Source: Achromobacter kerstersii (GTDB lineage Bacteria > Pseudomonadota > Gammaproteobacteria > Burkholderiales > Burkholderiaceae_B). From it: DNA of 64,000 bases. Under the pieces are notes generated by a model. The model was not told the origin of the DNA. It saw only the letters and a program-made list of their open reading frames with translations, and ran no database searches. The stretch covers positions 124,001-188,000 of the forward strand of contig NZ_CADIJQ010000003.1 in assembly GCF_902859595.1 (NCBI RefSeq), given 5' to 3'. The translations under genes were made by a program, and so were the position numbers. Below, piece after piece: positions 31,786 through 41,058 of the stretch (the first letter of the stretch is position 1; each line of letters starts with the position of its first letter).

Positions 31786-33960
31786 TTAACTCCCGCGTCC
31801 AACGCGTCCCTGACGCAGTGCTTCCACAACTTGCTCCTTGGGACCGTCGGCCACGATGTGACCGTTGTCGATCACGATCAGGCGGTCGACCAGGTCCAGC
31901 AACGCGGTCCGGTGCGTGACCAGAAGAATCGTCTTGGTCGCGCTGGCCTCGCCCAGCCGCTTGCGCAGTTGGGCTTCGCTTTGGTGGTCCATGTTGCTGC
32001 TGGGTTCGTCCAGCAGCAGGATGGGAGGATCGTTGATCAGGGCGCGGGCCACGGCAACGGATTGCCGTTGGCCGCCTGACAACGATTCACCGCGTTCGCC
32101 AATGATCATGTCGAACCCGTTGGGGTGCAGGTTGGCGAAGTCGGTGACGCCGGCCAGATTGGCGGCCGCCAAAATGCTGGCGTCGTCGGCATAGGGCGCG
32201 CCCATGGCCAGGTTGTGCTTCAGGCTGCCGTAGAACAGCGTCGGGTCTTGCGGCACATGGCCGATCGCGCGGCGCACGTCGGCCGGGTCGATCTGGCGGA
32301 CGTCCACGCCATCGAGCAGCACGGCGCCTTCGGTGGGCTGATATAGCGCCAGCGCCAGCTTTTCCAGCGTGGTCTTGCCCGAACCGATGCGGCCGATGAT
32401 GCCGACCTTTTCACCGGGCTTGAGCTTGAACGACACCTTCTTCAGCACCGGCTGCGTGCTGCCGGGATACGAGAACGTGACGTCGCGGAATTCCAGGCCG
32501 CCGTGGAACACCGGGCGATGCAGGAACTCGGATTCGGCGGGGCGTTCGATCGGCAGCTTCATGTAGTTGTCGATGGAACCCAGCGAGGTGCGGGCGTTTT
32601 GATATTGCATCAGCAGGCCGGCCACCTGGCCCAGCGGCGCCAGGCAGCGGCCGGCAATCATGGATGCGGCGATGATGCCGCCCATGGACATGGCCGATTC
32701 CTGTGCCTGGTACACGCCGATGATCACGACGGCGATCGACACCAGTTGTTGAATTGCCTGTACGAAGCCGACCGTTGACGACGAAATCAGCTTGAGCTTG
32801 CCGCCCGTTTGCGCGATGAATTCGGTAGCGCGTTCCCAGTTGCGCTGGATGGCGCCCTGGGCGTTGAGCGTCTTCACGGCTTCCAGGCCGGTCAGCGCTT
32901 CCACCAGCGTGGCGTTGCGTTGCGAGCTGGCTTGGAAAGACGCCATCGTCAGCGCTTCCATGCGCGCCTGCGCGGCAAGCGACACCAGCAGAATCAGCAC
33001 GATTGCCACGAGCGGCGGCAGAATCATCCATGGCGAGATCCAGGCCAAGGCGGCCAGGAACAGCACGATGAAAGGCAGATCGACCAGCGTGGTGATGGTG
33101 GCTGATGCGATGAAGTCGCGGATGGATTCGAATGAACGTAGGTTGGCCGCGAAGGAACCCACCGACACCGGCCGGCCCTCCAGGCGCAAGTCCAGCACGC
33201 GTTCCATGATCTGCGCAGACAGGCGCACATCGACCCGTTTGCTGGCGCTGTCTACTACGTGCGAGCGCGCCGTGGACAAAATCATGTTGAAGATCACGAC
33301 CAGCGTAATGCCGATGGCCAGCACCCACAGCGTCTCGACGGCGTTGTTGGGCACGACGCGGTCGTACACGTTCATGGTGAACAACGGCATCGCCATGGCG
33401 AAGATGTTGATCAGCAGGGCGGCGATCAGCGCGTCGCGGTACAGGCGCCGGTTTTCCATGATGGCGGCCCAGAACCAATGGCGCTCGCGCACCTTGGCGA
33501 CTTCCGGCGCTCGCGCGTCAAAGCGGAACTGCGGGCGCACAAAGCACACCAGGCCGGTGTACTGCGCGGCCAACGCTTCGGGCGTCATCTCGACAGAGCT
33601 GCCGCCTAGTTCAGGATGGCTGACGATGTATTTGCCGTCTTCTTTCTTGAGCAGCAGGCAGGCGCGTTCGCCCTGCAGCAGCAGAATCGCGGGCAACAGG
33701 TCTTGAGAAATGCTGTCCAGCGTGCGTTTGACGACGCGCGCGGAAAGTTGCGCGCGCGCAGCGGCGCGAGGCAGCAGGGCAGGGGTCAGCCGGTGTTCTT
33801 CCAGCGGTAAACCCGAAGACAGCGCCTGCGCCGTGGCGGTCACGCCGTGCAGGCGCGTGATTTCAACCAGGCAGTCCAGCAGCGGGTCGTCGTGCGCCGC
33901 GCGGGCATCGGCACGCCATTTCCGAGCGGCCTTTTCAGATAACTTGTCCATCTTCGTCAT
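31786..33960 (-). CDS. lapB: Type I secretion ABC exporter LapB (permease/ATPase)
   Basis: 724 aa. Residues ~20-150 are a C39-peptidase-like domain. It keeps a Cys (Cys30, LLDC), but the positions expected for catalytic His and Asp (KKEDGKYIVSHP) do not fit, so it is probably a non-cleaving substrate-binding domain. A six-helix transmembrane domain follows (~175-460). The nucleotide-binding domain has Walker A GRIGSGKTT (~523), signature LSGGQRQ (~623), Walker B ILLLDEP and the switch VTHR. It powers export of the RTX adhesin. Its start (ATG 33960, or 33951) overlaps the end of a 70-aa ORF, implying translational coupling. Confidence 0.94.
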   Translation of the reverse strand: MTKMDKLSEKAARKWRADARAAHDDPLLDCLVEITRLHGVTATAQALSSGLPLEEHRLTPALLPRAAARAQLSARVVKRTLDSISQDLLPAILLLQGERACLLLKKEDGKYIVSHPELGGSSVEMTPEALAAQYTGLVCFVRPQFRFDARAPEVAKVRERHWFWAAIMENRRLYRDALIAALLINIFAMAMPLFTMNVYDRVVPNNAVETLWVLAIGITLVVIFNMILSTARSHVVDSASKRVDVRLSAQIMERVLDLRLEGRPVSVGSFAANLRSFESIRDFIASATITTLVDLPFIVLFLAALAWISPWMILPPLVAIVLILLVSLAAQARMEALTMASFQASSQRNATLVEALTGLEAVKTLNAQGAIQRNWERATEFIAQTGGKLKLISSSTVGFVQAIQQLVSIAVVIIGVYQAQESAMSMGGIIAASMIAGRCLAPLGQVAGLLMQYQNARTSLGSIDNYMKLPIERPAESEFLHRPVFHGGLEFRDVTFSYPGSTQPVLKKVSFKLKPGEKVGIIGRIGSGKTTLEKLALALYQPTEGAVLLDGVDVRQIDPADVRRAIGHVPQDPTLFYGSLKHNLAMGAPYADDASILAAANLAGVTDFANLHPNGFDMIIGERGESLSGGQRQSVAVARALINDPPILLLDEPSSNMDHQSEAQLRKRLGEASATKTILLVTHRTALLDLVDRLIVIDNGHIVADGPKEQVVEALRQGRVGRGS

Positions 33961-34147
33961 CCAAGAGGTCGAGGTGTTCGGACAGGCGCGCGCGTTGCTG
34001 CTTGCGCTGTGAAAGTTTTTGCTGGGCCTGGATAGGCAGGTCCGTCATGCGCAAGGTGCCATTGGCGATCAAGGCGTCGATCAAGTCTTCCAGGACGCGG
34101 ACAAAGTCCGCGTCCAGCTGCGAAAATTCTTTGCCCTGGGGGGTCAT
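33935..34147 (-). CDS. Small unknown protein in the adhesin-secretion operon
   Basis: 70 aa from ATG at 34147, which has a near-perfect AAGGAGG a few bases upstream. It starts 27 bp after the lapE stop and its 3' end overlaps the lapB start by 26 bp. The protein is hydrophilic, with a predicted helical middle (FVRVLEDLIDALIANGTL), a basic Gln/Lys/Arg stretch and an acidic tail (LDLLDDEDGQ). There is no signal peptide or membrane segment, so it is likely cytoplasmic. I do not recognise the family. Tight coupling to lapB suggests an accessory factor for the exporter or its substrate. Confidence 0.75.
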   Translation of the reverse strand: MTPQGKEFSQLDADFVRVLEDLIDALIANGTLRMTDLPIQAQQKLSQRKQQRARLSEHLDLLDDEDGQVI

Positions 34148-34173
34148 ATGGCCTCCTTGCGACCCAACACCGG

Positions 34174-35676
34174 TCAGGGCTTGGCGTTGGGTGCGTTCAG
34201 CGGCACGAGCGTGGGCGGCAGCGTGCCTTCGTTGTATTGCACGCGCACGGGCGCCAAGCGGGCAGCGTCGGGAACCGTCGAATTGCAAAGCTTGATCACT
34301 TCGTCGGAGACTTCCAGCTTGCCGTTTTCCTCGGGCATCTCATTGCGCGCGGGTTGCAGCGACAGCGCAGGCAGCAGTGCATGCGACAGCGCCAGCCAGC
34401 GGTATTGCGCAAGCTTGAGGTCATACAGGCCGTTGGTCAATGCGCGGCGTGACTCAAACAACTCGTTTTCGGTGTCCAGCAAGTCCAGCAGCGAACGTTG
34501 GCCAATCTGGAATTGTTGGCGATACGCGTCACGGACTTTTGTGGTGGCCACTTCGTGGTCACGCAGGAACGGCAGCTTCTGGCTCAGGCTCTGGACGTTA
34601 TTCCAAGCCACGGCCAAGTCCTGCTGCACATTGCGGCAGGTGTAGTCGCGGATGTCGCGTGCGGCGTACGACTGCGCGGCCGTCTGGCGGACGCGGGCCG
34701 AATCGGCGCCGCCGCGGTACAGGTTGTAGCTCATCACGACTTGCACGCTGGAGCTTTGAATATCGCGGGTTTGCGGGGTGGGGTCGTTCTGGTCGCGGCC
34801 CGTGGAAGCCACGAATTCAAACTTCGGCGAGAACGCGCCCTTGGACGAGGCCACGCCCGCTTGCGCGGCTTGCAGGCCGGCTTGCTTGGACAGGAAGCTG
34901 GGGTTGCGGCGCAGCGACTCATTGAAGTCGCCCGGTTTCACAGGAAGCTTGTCGCCAATGTCGGGCGGCGGCTGCATGGCTTCGGGCGGGAAGGCGCCGG
35001 TGACGCGCTGAAAGCGCTGCTGTACGTCCAGCAGGTTGGCGGTTTCCGTCATCAGGTTGGTCTGAGCCAGCGACAAACGGCCGCCCGCCTGTTCCAGGTC
35101 GACCCGGCGGCCAACGCCCGATTCGGTGCGCTCGCCAATCTGCTTGAGCGTTTCTTCGTGCAAGGAATAGTTCTGGCGGGCCAGCAGCTCCATATCGCGA
35201 TAGCGTTGCAGGTCGATATAGGCCTGCACGGCGGAAAACGCCGTGCTGTCGCTGGTGGCCAGCACGTCATAGAAGCGTGCGAGCTTGTCGAAACCCGCTT
35301 GCTTGACGTCGTTGTTGGTACGGAAGCCGTCAAAAATCAGCTGGCGCAGTTCGACGTTGTAGCCCGGGCGGCTCCAGTTCTGCGAGCCCACGGCCGGCAC
35401 GTTGCTGCGATATTCGCGGCCCAGATAGCCCTGGGCATTGATCTGCGGAAAGTACGCGGCGCGGGCAACCGACTGGCCTTCCAGCGACGCTTGGAAGTCG
35501 TGGTACTTGGCTTGGATTTCGGGATTGCTGAGCAGCGTCTGTTCAACGATCTGGTTCAGCGTCACTGCGGACGGGGCGCCGGTTGCGGCGGCGGGCGCTG
35601 CGGACTGTGCAAATGCTGCGGGAACAAAGGCCAGGGCAAGGATCGAAGTCGTGCTCTTAAGCAAAAACGAAGCCAT
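34174..35676 (-). CDS. lapE: TolC-family outer-membrane secretion protein LapE
   Basis: 500 aa. Signal peptide ~1-23 (cut after AFA). Two TolC/OEP repeats are visible, the first opening with TLNQIVEQTLLSNPEIQAK and including PQINAQGYLG. Heptad-rich helices and an AKPLL-like C-terminal tail complete a trimeric outer-membrane channel/tunnel fold. It should form the exit duct for LapB-LapC and hold the retained adhesin. It is the first gene of the minus-strand secretion operon, with a 500-bp A+T-rich region upstream. Confidence 0.93.
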   Translation of the reverse strand: MASFLLKSTTSILALAFVPAAFAQSAAPAAATGAPSAVTLNQIVEQTLLSNPEIQAKYHDFQASLEGQSVARAAYFPQINAQGYLGREYRSNVPAVGSQNWSRPGYNVELRQLIFDGFRTNNDVKQAGFDKLARFYDVLATSDSTAFSAVQAYIDLQRYRDMELLARQNYSLHEETLKQIGERTESGVGRRVDLEQAGGRLSLAQTNLMTETANLLDVQQRFQRVTGAFPPEAMQPPPDIGDKLPVKPGDFNESLRRNPSFLSKQAGLQAAQAGVASSKGAFSPKFEFVASTGRDQNDPTPQTRDIQSSSVQVVMSYNLYRGGADSARVRQTAAQSYAARDIRDYTCRNVQQDLAVAWNNVQSLSQKLPFLRDHEVATTKVRDAYRQQFQIGQRSLLDLLDTENELFESRRALTNGLYDLKLAQYRWLALSHALLPALSLQPARNEMPEENGKLEVSDEVIKLCNSTVPDAARLAPVRVQYNEGTLPPTLVPLNAPNAKP

Positions 35677-35719
35677 AGTGATTATTCGCGAGTAGGTTTA
35701 GATTGAGTGGCCGACATCT

Positions 35720-35749
35720 TGTATGAAAATGTCATATCTTCCGAGTCAA
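35720..35749 (-). promoter_or_regulatory. lapE: Candidate promoter of the lapE operon
   Basis: On the minus strand TTGACT (35749-35744) is followed after 18 bp by CATACA (35725-35720), about 44 bp before the lapE start. The -35 is near consensus and the -10 is poor, which would fit an activator-dependent promoter. Confidence 0.35.
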
Positions 35750-36052
35750 GATTTGTTAAATCGTGGCAGGCAGATACGACTGGCCAAAACGTTTCGTCGC
35801 GCAACATCACTTAAATTTCCTGAATTTGCACGAACTTCACAGTAGCTGAAATTCCCAGCTTGATTAATACGTTTTATTTCGCATTATTTCGAAAAAGACG
35901 CAACCGTAGTGAAACTAGATTATATCGGCTAGATAATTCTGAATCTATTTTCCTTAACAAAGTTTTTCTATGTGATTAATTTTCCACAACCTCTTCCCCA
36001 ACTTTTCAGGAAGGGTGCGGAGTGAGGCGGATAGCGTCCGTTTTGCGCCCAT

Positions 36053-36098
36053 CATGGTAGTGGTGGTACTAGTATCCATGGTGTGGTTGTACTAGGTT
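36053..36098 (+). repeat. Imperfect 22-bp direct repeat at the leuC promoter
   Basis: Two copies, 36053-36074 and 36077-36098, both starting CATGGT and carrying GTACTAG. The second covers the -35 element of the leuC promoter. This arrangement is typical of a transcription-factor site pair; the factor is unknown. Confidence 0.5.
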
Positions 36099-36115
36099 CA
36101 GACCGTGTGCATAAT
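36087..36115 (+). promoter_or_regulatory. leuC: Predicted leuC promoter
   Basis: TTGTAC (36087-36092), 17-bp spacer, CATAAT (36110-36115). The start site should be near 36122, giving an ~80-nt leader. The leader contains no Leu-rich reading frame, so classical leu attenuation is not supported. Confidence 0.6.
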
Positions 36116-36204
36116 TCCTCCATGCCGCAGTGGCCGGCGCGGGAGCGACTTGCTTTTCAACCGCGTGAGGCACGAGCCGGATTGTCTATTTGCAGAGCGC
36201 ATCC

Positions 36205-37608
36205 ATGGCCCAAACCCTTTACGACAAACTCTGGGACGCCCACATCGTCCACCAGGAATCAGACGGCACCTGTCTGCTCTATATCGATCGCCACCTGCTG
36301 CACGAAGTGACCAGCCCGCAGGCGTTCGAGGGCTTGGCCATTGCCGGCCGCAAGCCGTGGCGCACGGGCGCCAACCTGGCGGTGGCGGACCACAACGTGC
36401 CGACGATCAATCGCGCCCAGGGTATTGATGACCCGGTCTCCCGCCTGCAAGTGGATACGCTGGACACCAATTGCGATAAGTACGGCATTACCGAATTCCG
36501 CATGAATGACTTGCGCCAGGGCATCGTGCACGTGATCGGGCCGGAGCAGGGCGCAACGCTGCCCGGCATGACGGTCGTCTGTGGTGACTCGCACACCAGC
36601 ACGCACGGCGCGCTGGGCGCGTTGGCTTTCGGTATTGGCACGTCCGAAGTCGAGCACGTGCTGGCTACGCAAACGCTCTTGATGAAAAAAGCCAAGAGCA
36701 TGCTGATCAAGGTTGAAGGCGAATTGCCCTTCGGCTGTACGGCCAAGGATGTGGTGCTCCACATCATCGGCATCATCGGTACGGCGGGCGGTACGGGCCA
36801 CGCCATCGAATTCGCCGGCAGCACGATCCGCGCGCTGTCCGTGGAAGGCCGCATGACGGTCTGCAACATGGCCATCGAAGCGGGCGCCCGTTCGGGCATG
36901 GTCGCGGTGGACGACAAGACGGTCGAGTATTTCCGCGGCCGTCCGTTTGCGCCCCACGGCGTGGTCTGGGATCAGGCCGTCAAGTACTGGCGCACGCTGC
37001 ACACCGACGAAGGCGCCAAGTTCGACACCGTTGTGGAAGTCAATGCGCGCGACATCAAGCCGCAAGTCACCTGGGGCACGTCGCCCGAAATGGTGTTGCC
37101 GGTGGACTCCCGCGTGCCGGACCCCGATCGTGAAAAAGACGATGTGCGCCGCAGCGGCATGGAGCGCGCGCTGGAATACATGGGCTTGAAGCCCAACACG
37201 CCGCTTACCGATATCCGCGTGGACCGCGTGTTCATCGGCTCGTGCACCAATTCGCGTATTGAAGACTTGCGCGCCGCGGCCGTCGTGGCCCGCGGCAAGC
37301 GCGTCGCGTCCAATGTGCGCCAGGCGATGGTGGTGCCGGGTTCGGGCTTGGTCAAGCAGCAGGCCGAGCGCGAAGGGCTGGACAAGATTTTCATCGAAGC
37401 CGGCTTTGAATGGCGCGAACCGGGCTGCTCGATGTGCCTGGCCATGAACGCCGACCGCCTTGAACCGGGCGAGCGTTGCGCATCCACGTCGAACCGCAAC
37501 TTCGAAGGCCGCCAAGGCCAGGGCGGCCGCACGCACCTGGTCAGCCCCGCGATGGCGGCCGCCGCCGCCGTGGCCGGCCACTTCGTCGACGTCCGCACGT
37601 TCCGTTAA
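36205..37608 (+). CDS. leuC: 3-isopropylmalate dehydratase large subunit
   Basis: 467 aa from ATG at 36205 ([13 protein letters not shown]); a TTG five codons earlier is less likely. Aconitase-family catalytic subunit that, with LeuD, isomerises 2- to 3-isopropylmalate in leucine synthesis. The three [4Fe-4S] cysteines lie in GSCTNSR and in [21 protein letters not shown] and [10 protein letters not shown] are further signature segments. First gene of leuCDB, 26 bp before leuD. It is transcribed away from the adhesin operon. Confidence 0.97.
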   Translation: MAQTLYDKLWDAHIVHQESDGTCLLYIDRHLLHEVTSPQAFEGLAIAGRKPWRTGANLAVADHNVPTINRAQGIDDPVSRLQVDTLDTNCDKYGITEFRMNDLRQGIVHVIGPEQGATLPGMTVVCGDSHTSTHGALGALAFGIGTSEVEHVLATQTLLMKKAKSMLIKVEGELPFGCTAKDVVLHIIGIIGTAGGTGHAIEFAGSTIRALSVEGRMTVCNMAIEAGARSGMVAVDDKTVEYFRGRPFAPHGVVWDQAVKYWRTLHTDEGAKFDTVVEVNARDIKPQVTWGTSPEMVLPVDSRVPDPDREKDDVRRSGMERALEYMGLKPNTPLTDIRVDRVFIGSCTNSRIEDLRAAAVVARGKRVASNVRQAMVVPGSGLVKQQAEREGLDKIFIEAGFEWREPGCSMCLAMNADRLEPGERCASTSNRNFEGRQGQGGRTHLVSPAMAAAAAVAGHFVDVRTFR

Positions 37609-37634
37609 GCGATACAGCACCGAGTACCGACATC

Positions 37635-38285
37635 ATGCAAGCATTTACCACTCACGAAGGCCTGGTGGCTCCGCTCGATCGCGAAAACGTCGACACGGAC
37701 CTCATCATCCCCAAGCAGTTTCTCAAGTCCATCCAGCGCACGGGTTTCGGGCCCAACCTCTTTGACGAGCTGCGTTATCTGGACCACGGCGAACCCGGCA
37801 TGGACAACAGCAAGCGTCCGCTGAATCCGGATTTTGTGCTGAACCAGCCGCGTTACCAGGGCGCTTCGGTGCTGCTGGCCCGCAAGAACTTTGGCTGCGG
37901 TTCCAGCCGTGAACACGCGCCCTGGGCGCTGACGCAGTTTGGCTTTCGCGCCATCATTGCGCCGTCGTACGCCGACATCTTCTTCAACAACAGCTTCAAG
38001 AACGGCTTGCTGCCGATCGTGCTGTCTGAATTGGAAGTGGCGCGCCTGTTCGATGAGGTCAAAGCCTTCCCGAACTACAAGCTGAACATCGACCTGGACC
38101 GTCAGGTTGTGATCGCCCCGGACGGCCGCGCGATGGGCTTCGATATCGAACCCTTCCGCAAGTACTGCCTGCTCAATGGCTTTGACGATATCGGCCTGAC
38201 CTTGCGTCACGCCGACAAGATCCGCGCCTTTGAAGCCGAACGCCTGGCCCGCCATCCCTGGCTGGAAAGCCGTCCCATCGCCTGA
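37635..38285 (+). CDS. leuD: 3-isopropylmalate dehydratase small subunit
   Basis: 216 aa from ATG at 37635 ([20 protein letters not shown]). Swivelling-domain partner of LeuC. Conserved family segments are [33 protein letters not shown] and [17 protein letters not shown]. Longer in-frame starts would run into leuC and are not needed. Part of the leuCDB operon. Confidence 0.97.
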   Translation: MQAFTTHEGLVAPLDRENVDTDLIIPKQFLKSIQRTGFGPNLFDELRYLDHGEPGMDNSKRPLNPDFVLNQPRYQGASVLLARKNFGCGSSREHAPWALTQFGFRAIIAPSYADIFFNNSFKNGLLPIVLSELEVARLFDEVKAFPNYKLNIDLDRQVVIAPDGRAMGFDIEPFRKYCLLNGFDDIGLTLRHADKIRAFEAERLARHPWLESRPIA

Positions 38286-38316
38286 ACCCTATTCTGATCA
38301 CAGGATCGCTTCTTAA

Positions 38317-39393
38317 ATGACTCACAACATTGCAGTCTTGCCGGGTGACGGCATCGGCCCGGAAATCGTTGAGCAGGCCGTGCGCGTCCTGAAGGCGCTG
38401 GACGTTTCCTTCGACATCAAGCAGGCTCCCGTGGGCGGCGCCGCGTTCGACCAGTTCGAACACCCGCTGCCGCCGGCCACGCTGAACCTGGCCAAGGAAT
38501 CGGACGCCATTCTGTTTGGCGCCGTCGGCGACTGGAAGTACGACAGCTTGCCGCGTGAATTCCGTCCGGAACAAGCCATTCTGGGCCTGCGCAAGGCGCT
38601 GGGCCTGTTTGCGAACCTGCGTCCGGCCATTCTGTATCCCGAGCTTGCCAGCGCCTCGTCGCTGAAGCCCGAGATCGTGTCCGGCCTGGACATCCTGATC
38701 ATCCGCGAACTGACCGGCGACATTTACTTCGGCACGCCGCGCGGTGTGCGCTCGTCGCCGGACGGCGCCTTCACGGGCGAACGCGAAGGCTACGACACGA
38801 TGCGCTACGCCGAAACCGAAGTGCGCCGCATCGCGCGCATCGGCTTCGAATCGGCCCGCAAGCGCAACAAGAAGCTGTGCAGCGTGGATAAGGCCAACGT
38901 GCTGGAAACGTCGCAGTTCTGGCGCGATATCGTCATTGAAGTGGCGCGTGAATATCCGGACGTCGAGCTGTCGCACATGTACGTCGACAACGCCGCCATG
39001 CAACTGGTGCGCAACCCGCGCCAGTTTGACGTCATCGTCACGGGCAACCTGTTCGGCGACATTCTGTCGGACGAAGCGGCCATGCTGACGGGCTCGATCG
39101 GCATGCTGCCGTCGGCATCGCTGAATGCCAGTGGCCAGGGCTTGTACGAACCCAGCCACGGTTCGGCTCCGGACATCGCCGGCCAAGGCATCGCCAATCC
39201 GTTGGCGACGATTCTGTCGGCCGCCATGCTGCTGCGTTACTCGCTGAACCTGGCGCCCCAGGCTGACCGTATCGAAGCCGCCGTGCGCCGCGTGCTGGCC
39301 GACGGCCTGCGCACCGCCGACATCTTCGAACCGGGCACGACGAAAGTCAGCACGGCGGGCATGGGCGACGCAGTGCTGAAAGCCCTGGCCTGA
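38317..39393 (+). CDS. leuB: 3-isopropylmalate dehydrogenase
   Basis: 358 aa. NAD-dependent oxidative decarboxylation of 3-isopropylmalate. N-terminal [13 protein letters not shown], substrate-loop [10 protein letters not shown], the catalytic Tyr/Lys region ([19 protein letters not shown]), the metal-binding [14 protein letters not shown] and cofactor-loop [18 protein letters not shown] are all present. Third gene of leuCDB, with a terminator shortly after it. Confidence 0.97.
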   Translation: MTHNIAVLPGDGIGPEIVEQAVRVLKALDVSFDIKQAPVGGAAFDQFEHPLPPATLNLAKESDAILFGAVGDWKYDSLPREFRPEQAILGLRKALGLFANLRPAILYPELASASSLKPEIVSGLDILIIRELTGDIYFGTPRGVRSSPDGAFTGEREGYDTMRYAETEVRRIARIGFESARKRNKKLCSVDKANVLETSQFWRDIVIEVAREYPDVELSHMYVDNAAMQLVRNPRQFDVIVTGNLFGDILSDEAAMLTGSIGMLPSASLNASGQGLYEPSHGSAPDIAGQGIANPLATILSAAMLLRYSLNLAPQADRIEAAVRRVLADGLRTADIFEPGTTKVSTAGMGDAVLKALA

Positions 39394-39440
39394 TCGTCAA
39401 GCAAGGGGCGCGCCCTTGCGGCGCAGCCCCAAGATTTTGA

Positions 39441-39467
39441 AGGGCCGCCCGCAAGGCGGCCCTTTTT
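39441..39467 (+). terminator. Intrinsic terminator after leuB
   Basis: AGGGCCGCC (39441-39449), CGCAA loop, GGCGGCCCT (39455-39463), then T5. A perfect 9-bp GC-rich stem with a T-run; closes the leuCDB transcript. Confidence 0.85.
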
Positions 39468-39671
39468 GCGACCCAGCTCTGAGCCGCCGGTGGGCTTGCC
39501 ATTGACCCGATGCGGCCCTGTTGTGAAGGCGCCGCGAAAGGGCATGCCTTGTCTTGTGGCCCCGATTTTTTCTAGCTGCGCCGCAACATCTCCCCGTGCA
39601 TTCTGATAAATTGTTGAATTGCACGTTTTTTTCTACCCGGACCTTGTCTCCACCTTTATAGAGCGATTGAA

Positions 39672-40802
39672 ATGAATCATGCAGTAGGCCTTGTCGGCTG
39701 GCGCGGAATGGTCGGCTCGGTGCTCATGCAACGCATGCGCGACGAGAACGACTTCGCACTGATCGAACCGGTGTTCTTTTCCACCAGCAATGCTGGCGGC
39801 GCTGCGCCCACGTGGGCCGAAGGCGCGGGCCCGTTGCAAAATGCCTACGATATTGATGCTCTGAAAAAACTGCCGATCATTCTGACGGCACAAGGCGGCG
39901 ACTACACGTCCGAGGTTTACCCGAAGCTGCGCGGCGCGGGCTGGAACGGCATCTGGATTGATGCGGCCAGCACCCTGCGCATGGCTGACGACGCCATCAT
40001 CGTTCTGGACCCGGTCAACCGCCCGGTCATCGACGCAGCGCTCAAGCGCGGCGTGCGCAATTTCATCGGCGGCAACTGCACGGTCAGCTGCATGCTGATG
40101 GGTCTGGCCGGCCTGTTCAACAACGACCTGGTGGAATGGATGACCTCCATGACGTACCAGGCCGCATCCGGCGGCGGCGCGCAACACATGCGCGAACTGC
40201 TGACCCAGTTCGGCGAGATCAACCAAGCCGTCAAGCCGTTGCTGGACGACCCCGCGTCGGCCATCCTGGCGATCGACCGCGGCGTGCTGGCCAAGCAGAA
40301 AGATCCGGCGCTGCCCCACGAACACTTCGGCGTGCCGCTGGGCGGCAACCTGATTCCCTGGATCGACAAGGATCTGGGCGACGGGATGTCGAAGGAAGAG
40401 TGGAAGGCCGAAGTCGAAACCAACAAGATCCTGGGCCGTGGCGCTGCTTTCGGCACGCCGGCCACCCCGATCGACGGCCTGTGCGTGCGCATCGGCGCCA
40501 TGCGCTGCCACAGCCAGGCGCTGACCATCAAGCTCAAGCGCGATGTGCCGATCGACGAAATCGAAGCGCTGATCGCGCAAGGCACGCAGTGGGCGAAGGT
40601 GGTTCCGAACACCAAGGAAGCCACCGTCTCTGCGCTGACCCCCGTGGCCGTTACCGGTACGCTGGATATTCCGGTGGGCCGCCTGCGCAAGCTGTCGATG
40701 GGCTCGCAGTACCTGGGCGCCTTCACCGTGGGCGACCAACTGCTGTGGGGCGCCGCCGAACCGCTGCGCCGTATGTTGCGCATTGCGCTGGCCGAAGCCT
40801 GA
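39672..40802 (+). CDS. asd: Aspartate-semialdehyde dehydrogenase
   Basis: 376 aa. NADPH-dependent reduction of aspartyl phosphate, feeding lysine/diaminopimelate, threonine and methionine synthesis. [17 protein letters not shown] is the dinucleotide-binding start. Cys136 in GGNCTVSCM is the catalytic nucleophile, and [10 protein letters not shown] carries the catalytic His. It belongs to the proteobacterial ~370-aa class. It sits between leuB and fimV with a hairpin terminator after it, the usual order in this lineage. Confidence 0.97.
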   Translation: MNHAVGLVGWRGMVGSVLMQRMRDENDFALIEPVFFSTSNAGGAAPTWAEGAGPLQNAYDIDALKKLPIILTAQGGDYTSEVYPKLRGAGWNGIWIDAASTLRMADDAIIVLDPVNRPVIDAALKRGVRNFIGGNCTVSCMLMGLAGLFNNDLVEWMTSMTYQAASGGGAQHMRELLTQFGEINQAVKPLLDDPASAILAIDRGVLAKQKDPALPHEHFGVPLGGNLIPWIDKDLGDGMSKEEWKAEVETNKILGRGAAFGTPATPIDGLCVRIGAMRCHSQALTIKLKRDVPIDEIEALIAQGTQWAKVVPNTKEATVSALTPVAVTGTLDIPVGRLRKLSMGSQYLGAFTVGDQLLWGAAEPLRRMLRIALAEA

Positions 40803-40851
40803 TGCCGGTTCGGGCGCCGCGCGGCGGGGCCTGATCGTGTAGCAAGTGAAG

Positions 40852-40875
40852 CAAGGGCACCTTCGGGTGCCCTTG
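40852..40875 (+). terminator. UUCG-tetraloop hairpin after asd
   Basis: CAAGGGCACC (40852-40861), TTCG loop, GGTGCCCTTG (40866-40875): perfect 10-bp stem with a stabilising UUCG loop. The T-run is short, so termination may be partial. Confidence 0.7.
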
Positions 40876-41058
40876 ACGTTTGAGCGATAGTGAAAAGGTG
40901 TGGCGGATGCGCCCGCGAGTCAATGCCGATGCGCCTTTCAGGTTTGTGAAATGCCCGTCATCCATTACACTTTTCCGGTGAATTGAGGCCTGTTCTCACT
41001 GATTTGGTGCGGACGGGCTCTAGCCCGTAATTCGACTACAAGAACGGAATTCCAGCTT

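Larger units (their letters stand above)
35677..36204. promoter_or_regulatory. Divergent A+T-rich intergenic region, lapE/leuC
   Basis: About 530 bp with no supported gene. The stretch ~35700-35990 is markedly A+T-rich against the surrounding high-GC DNA, as is usual for regulatory or H-NS-like (MvaT/BpH3) bound DNA upstream of surface-adhesin operons. It holds the lapE-side candidate promoter and, at its right end, the leuC promoter and a direct repeat. Confidence 0.55.

Noticed and set aside
31786-33960. LapB N-terminal C39 domain as an active leader peptidase
   Set aside because: One Cys is kept, but the expected His and Asp positions are not, and the adhesin has no double-glycine leader.
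36083-36310. Possible leu leader peptide upstream of leuC
   Set aside because: The frame has no cluster of Leu codons and no downstream attenuator hairpin; it overlaps leuC in another frame.
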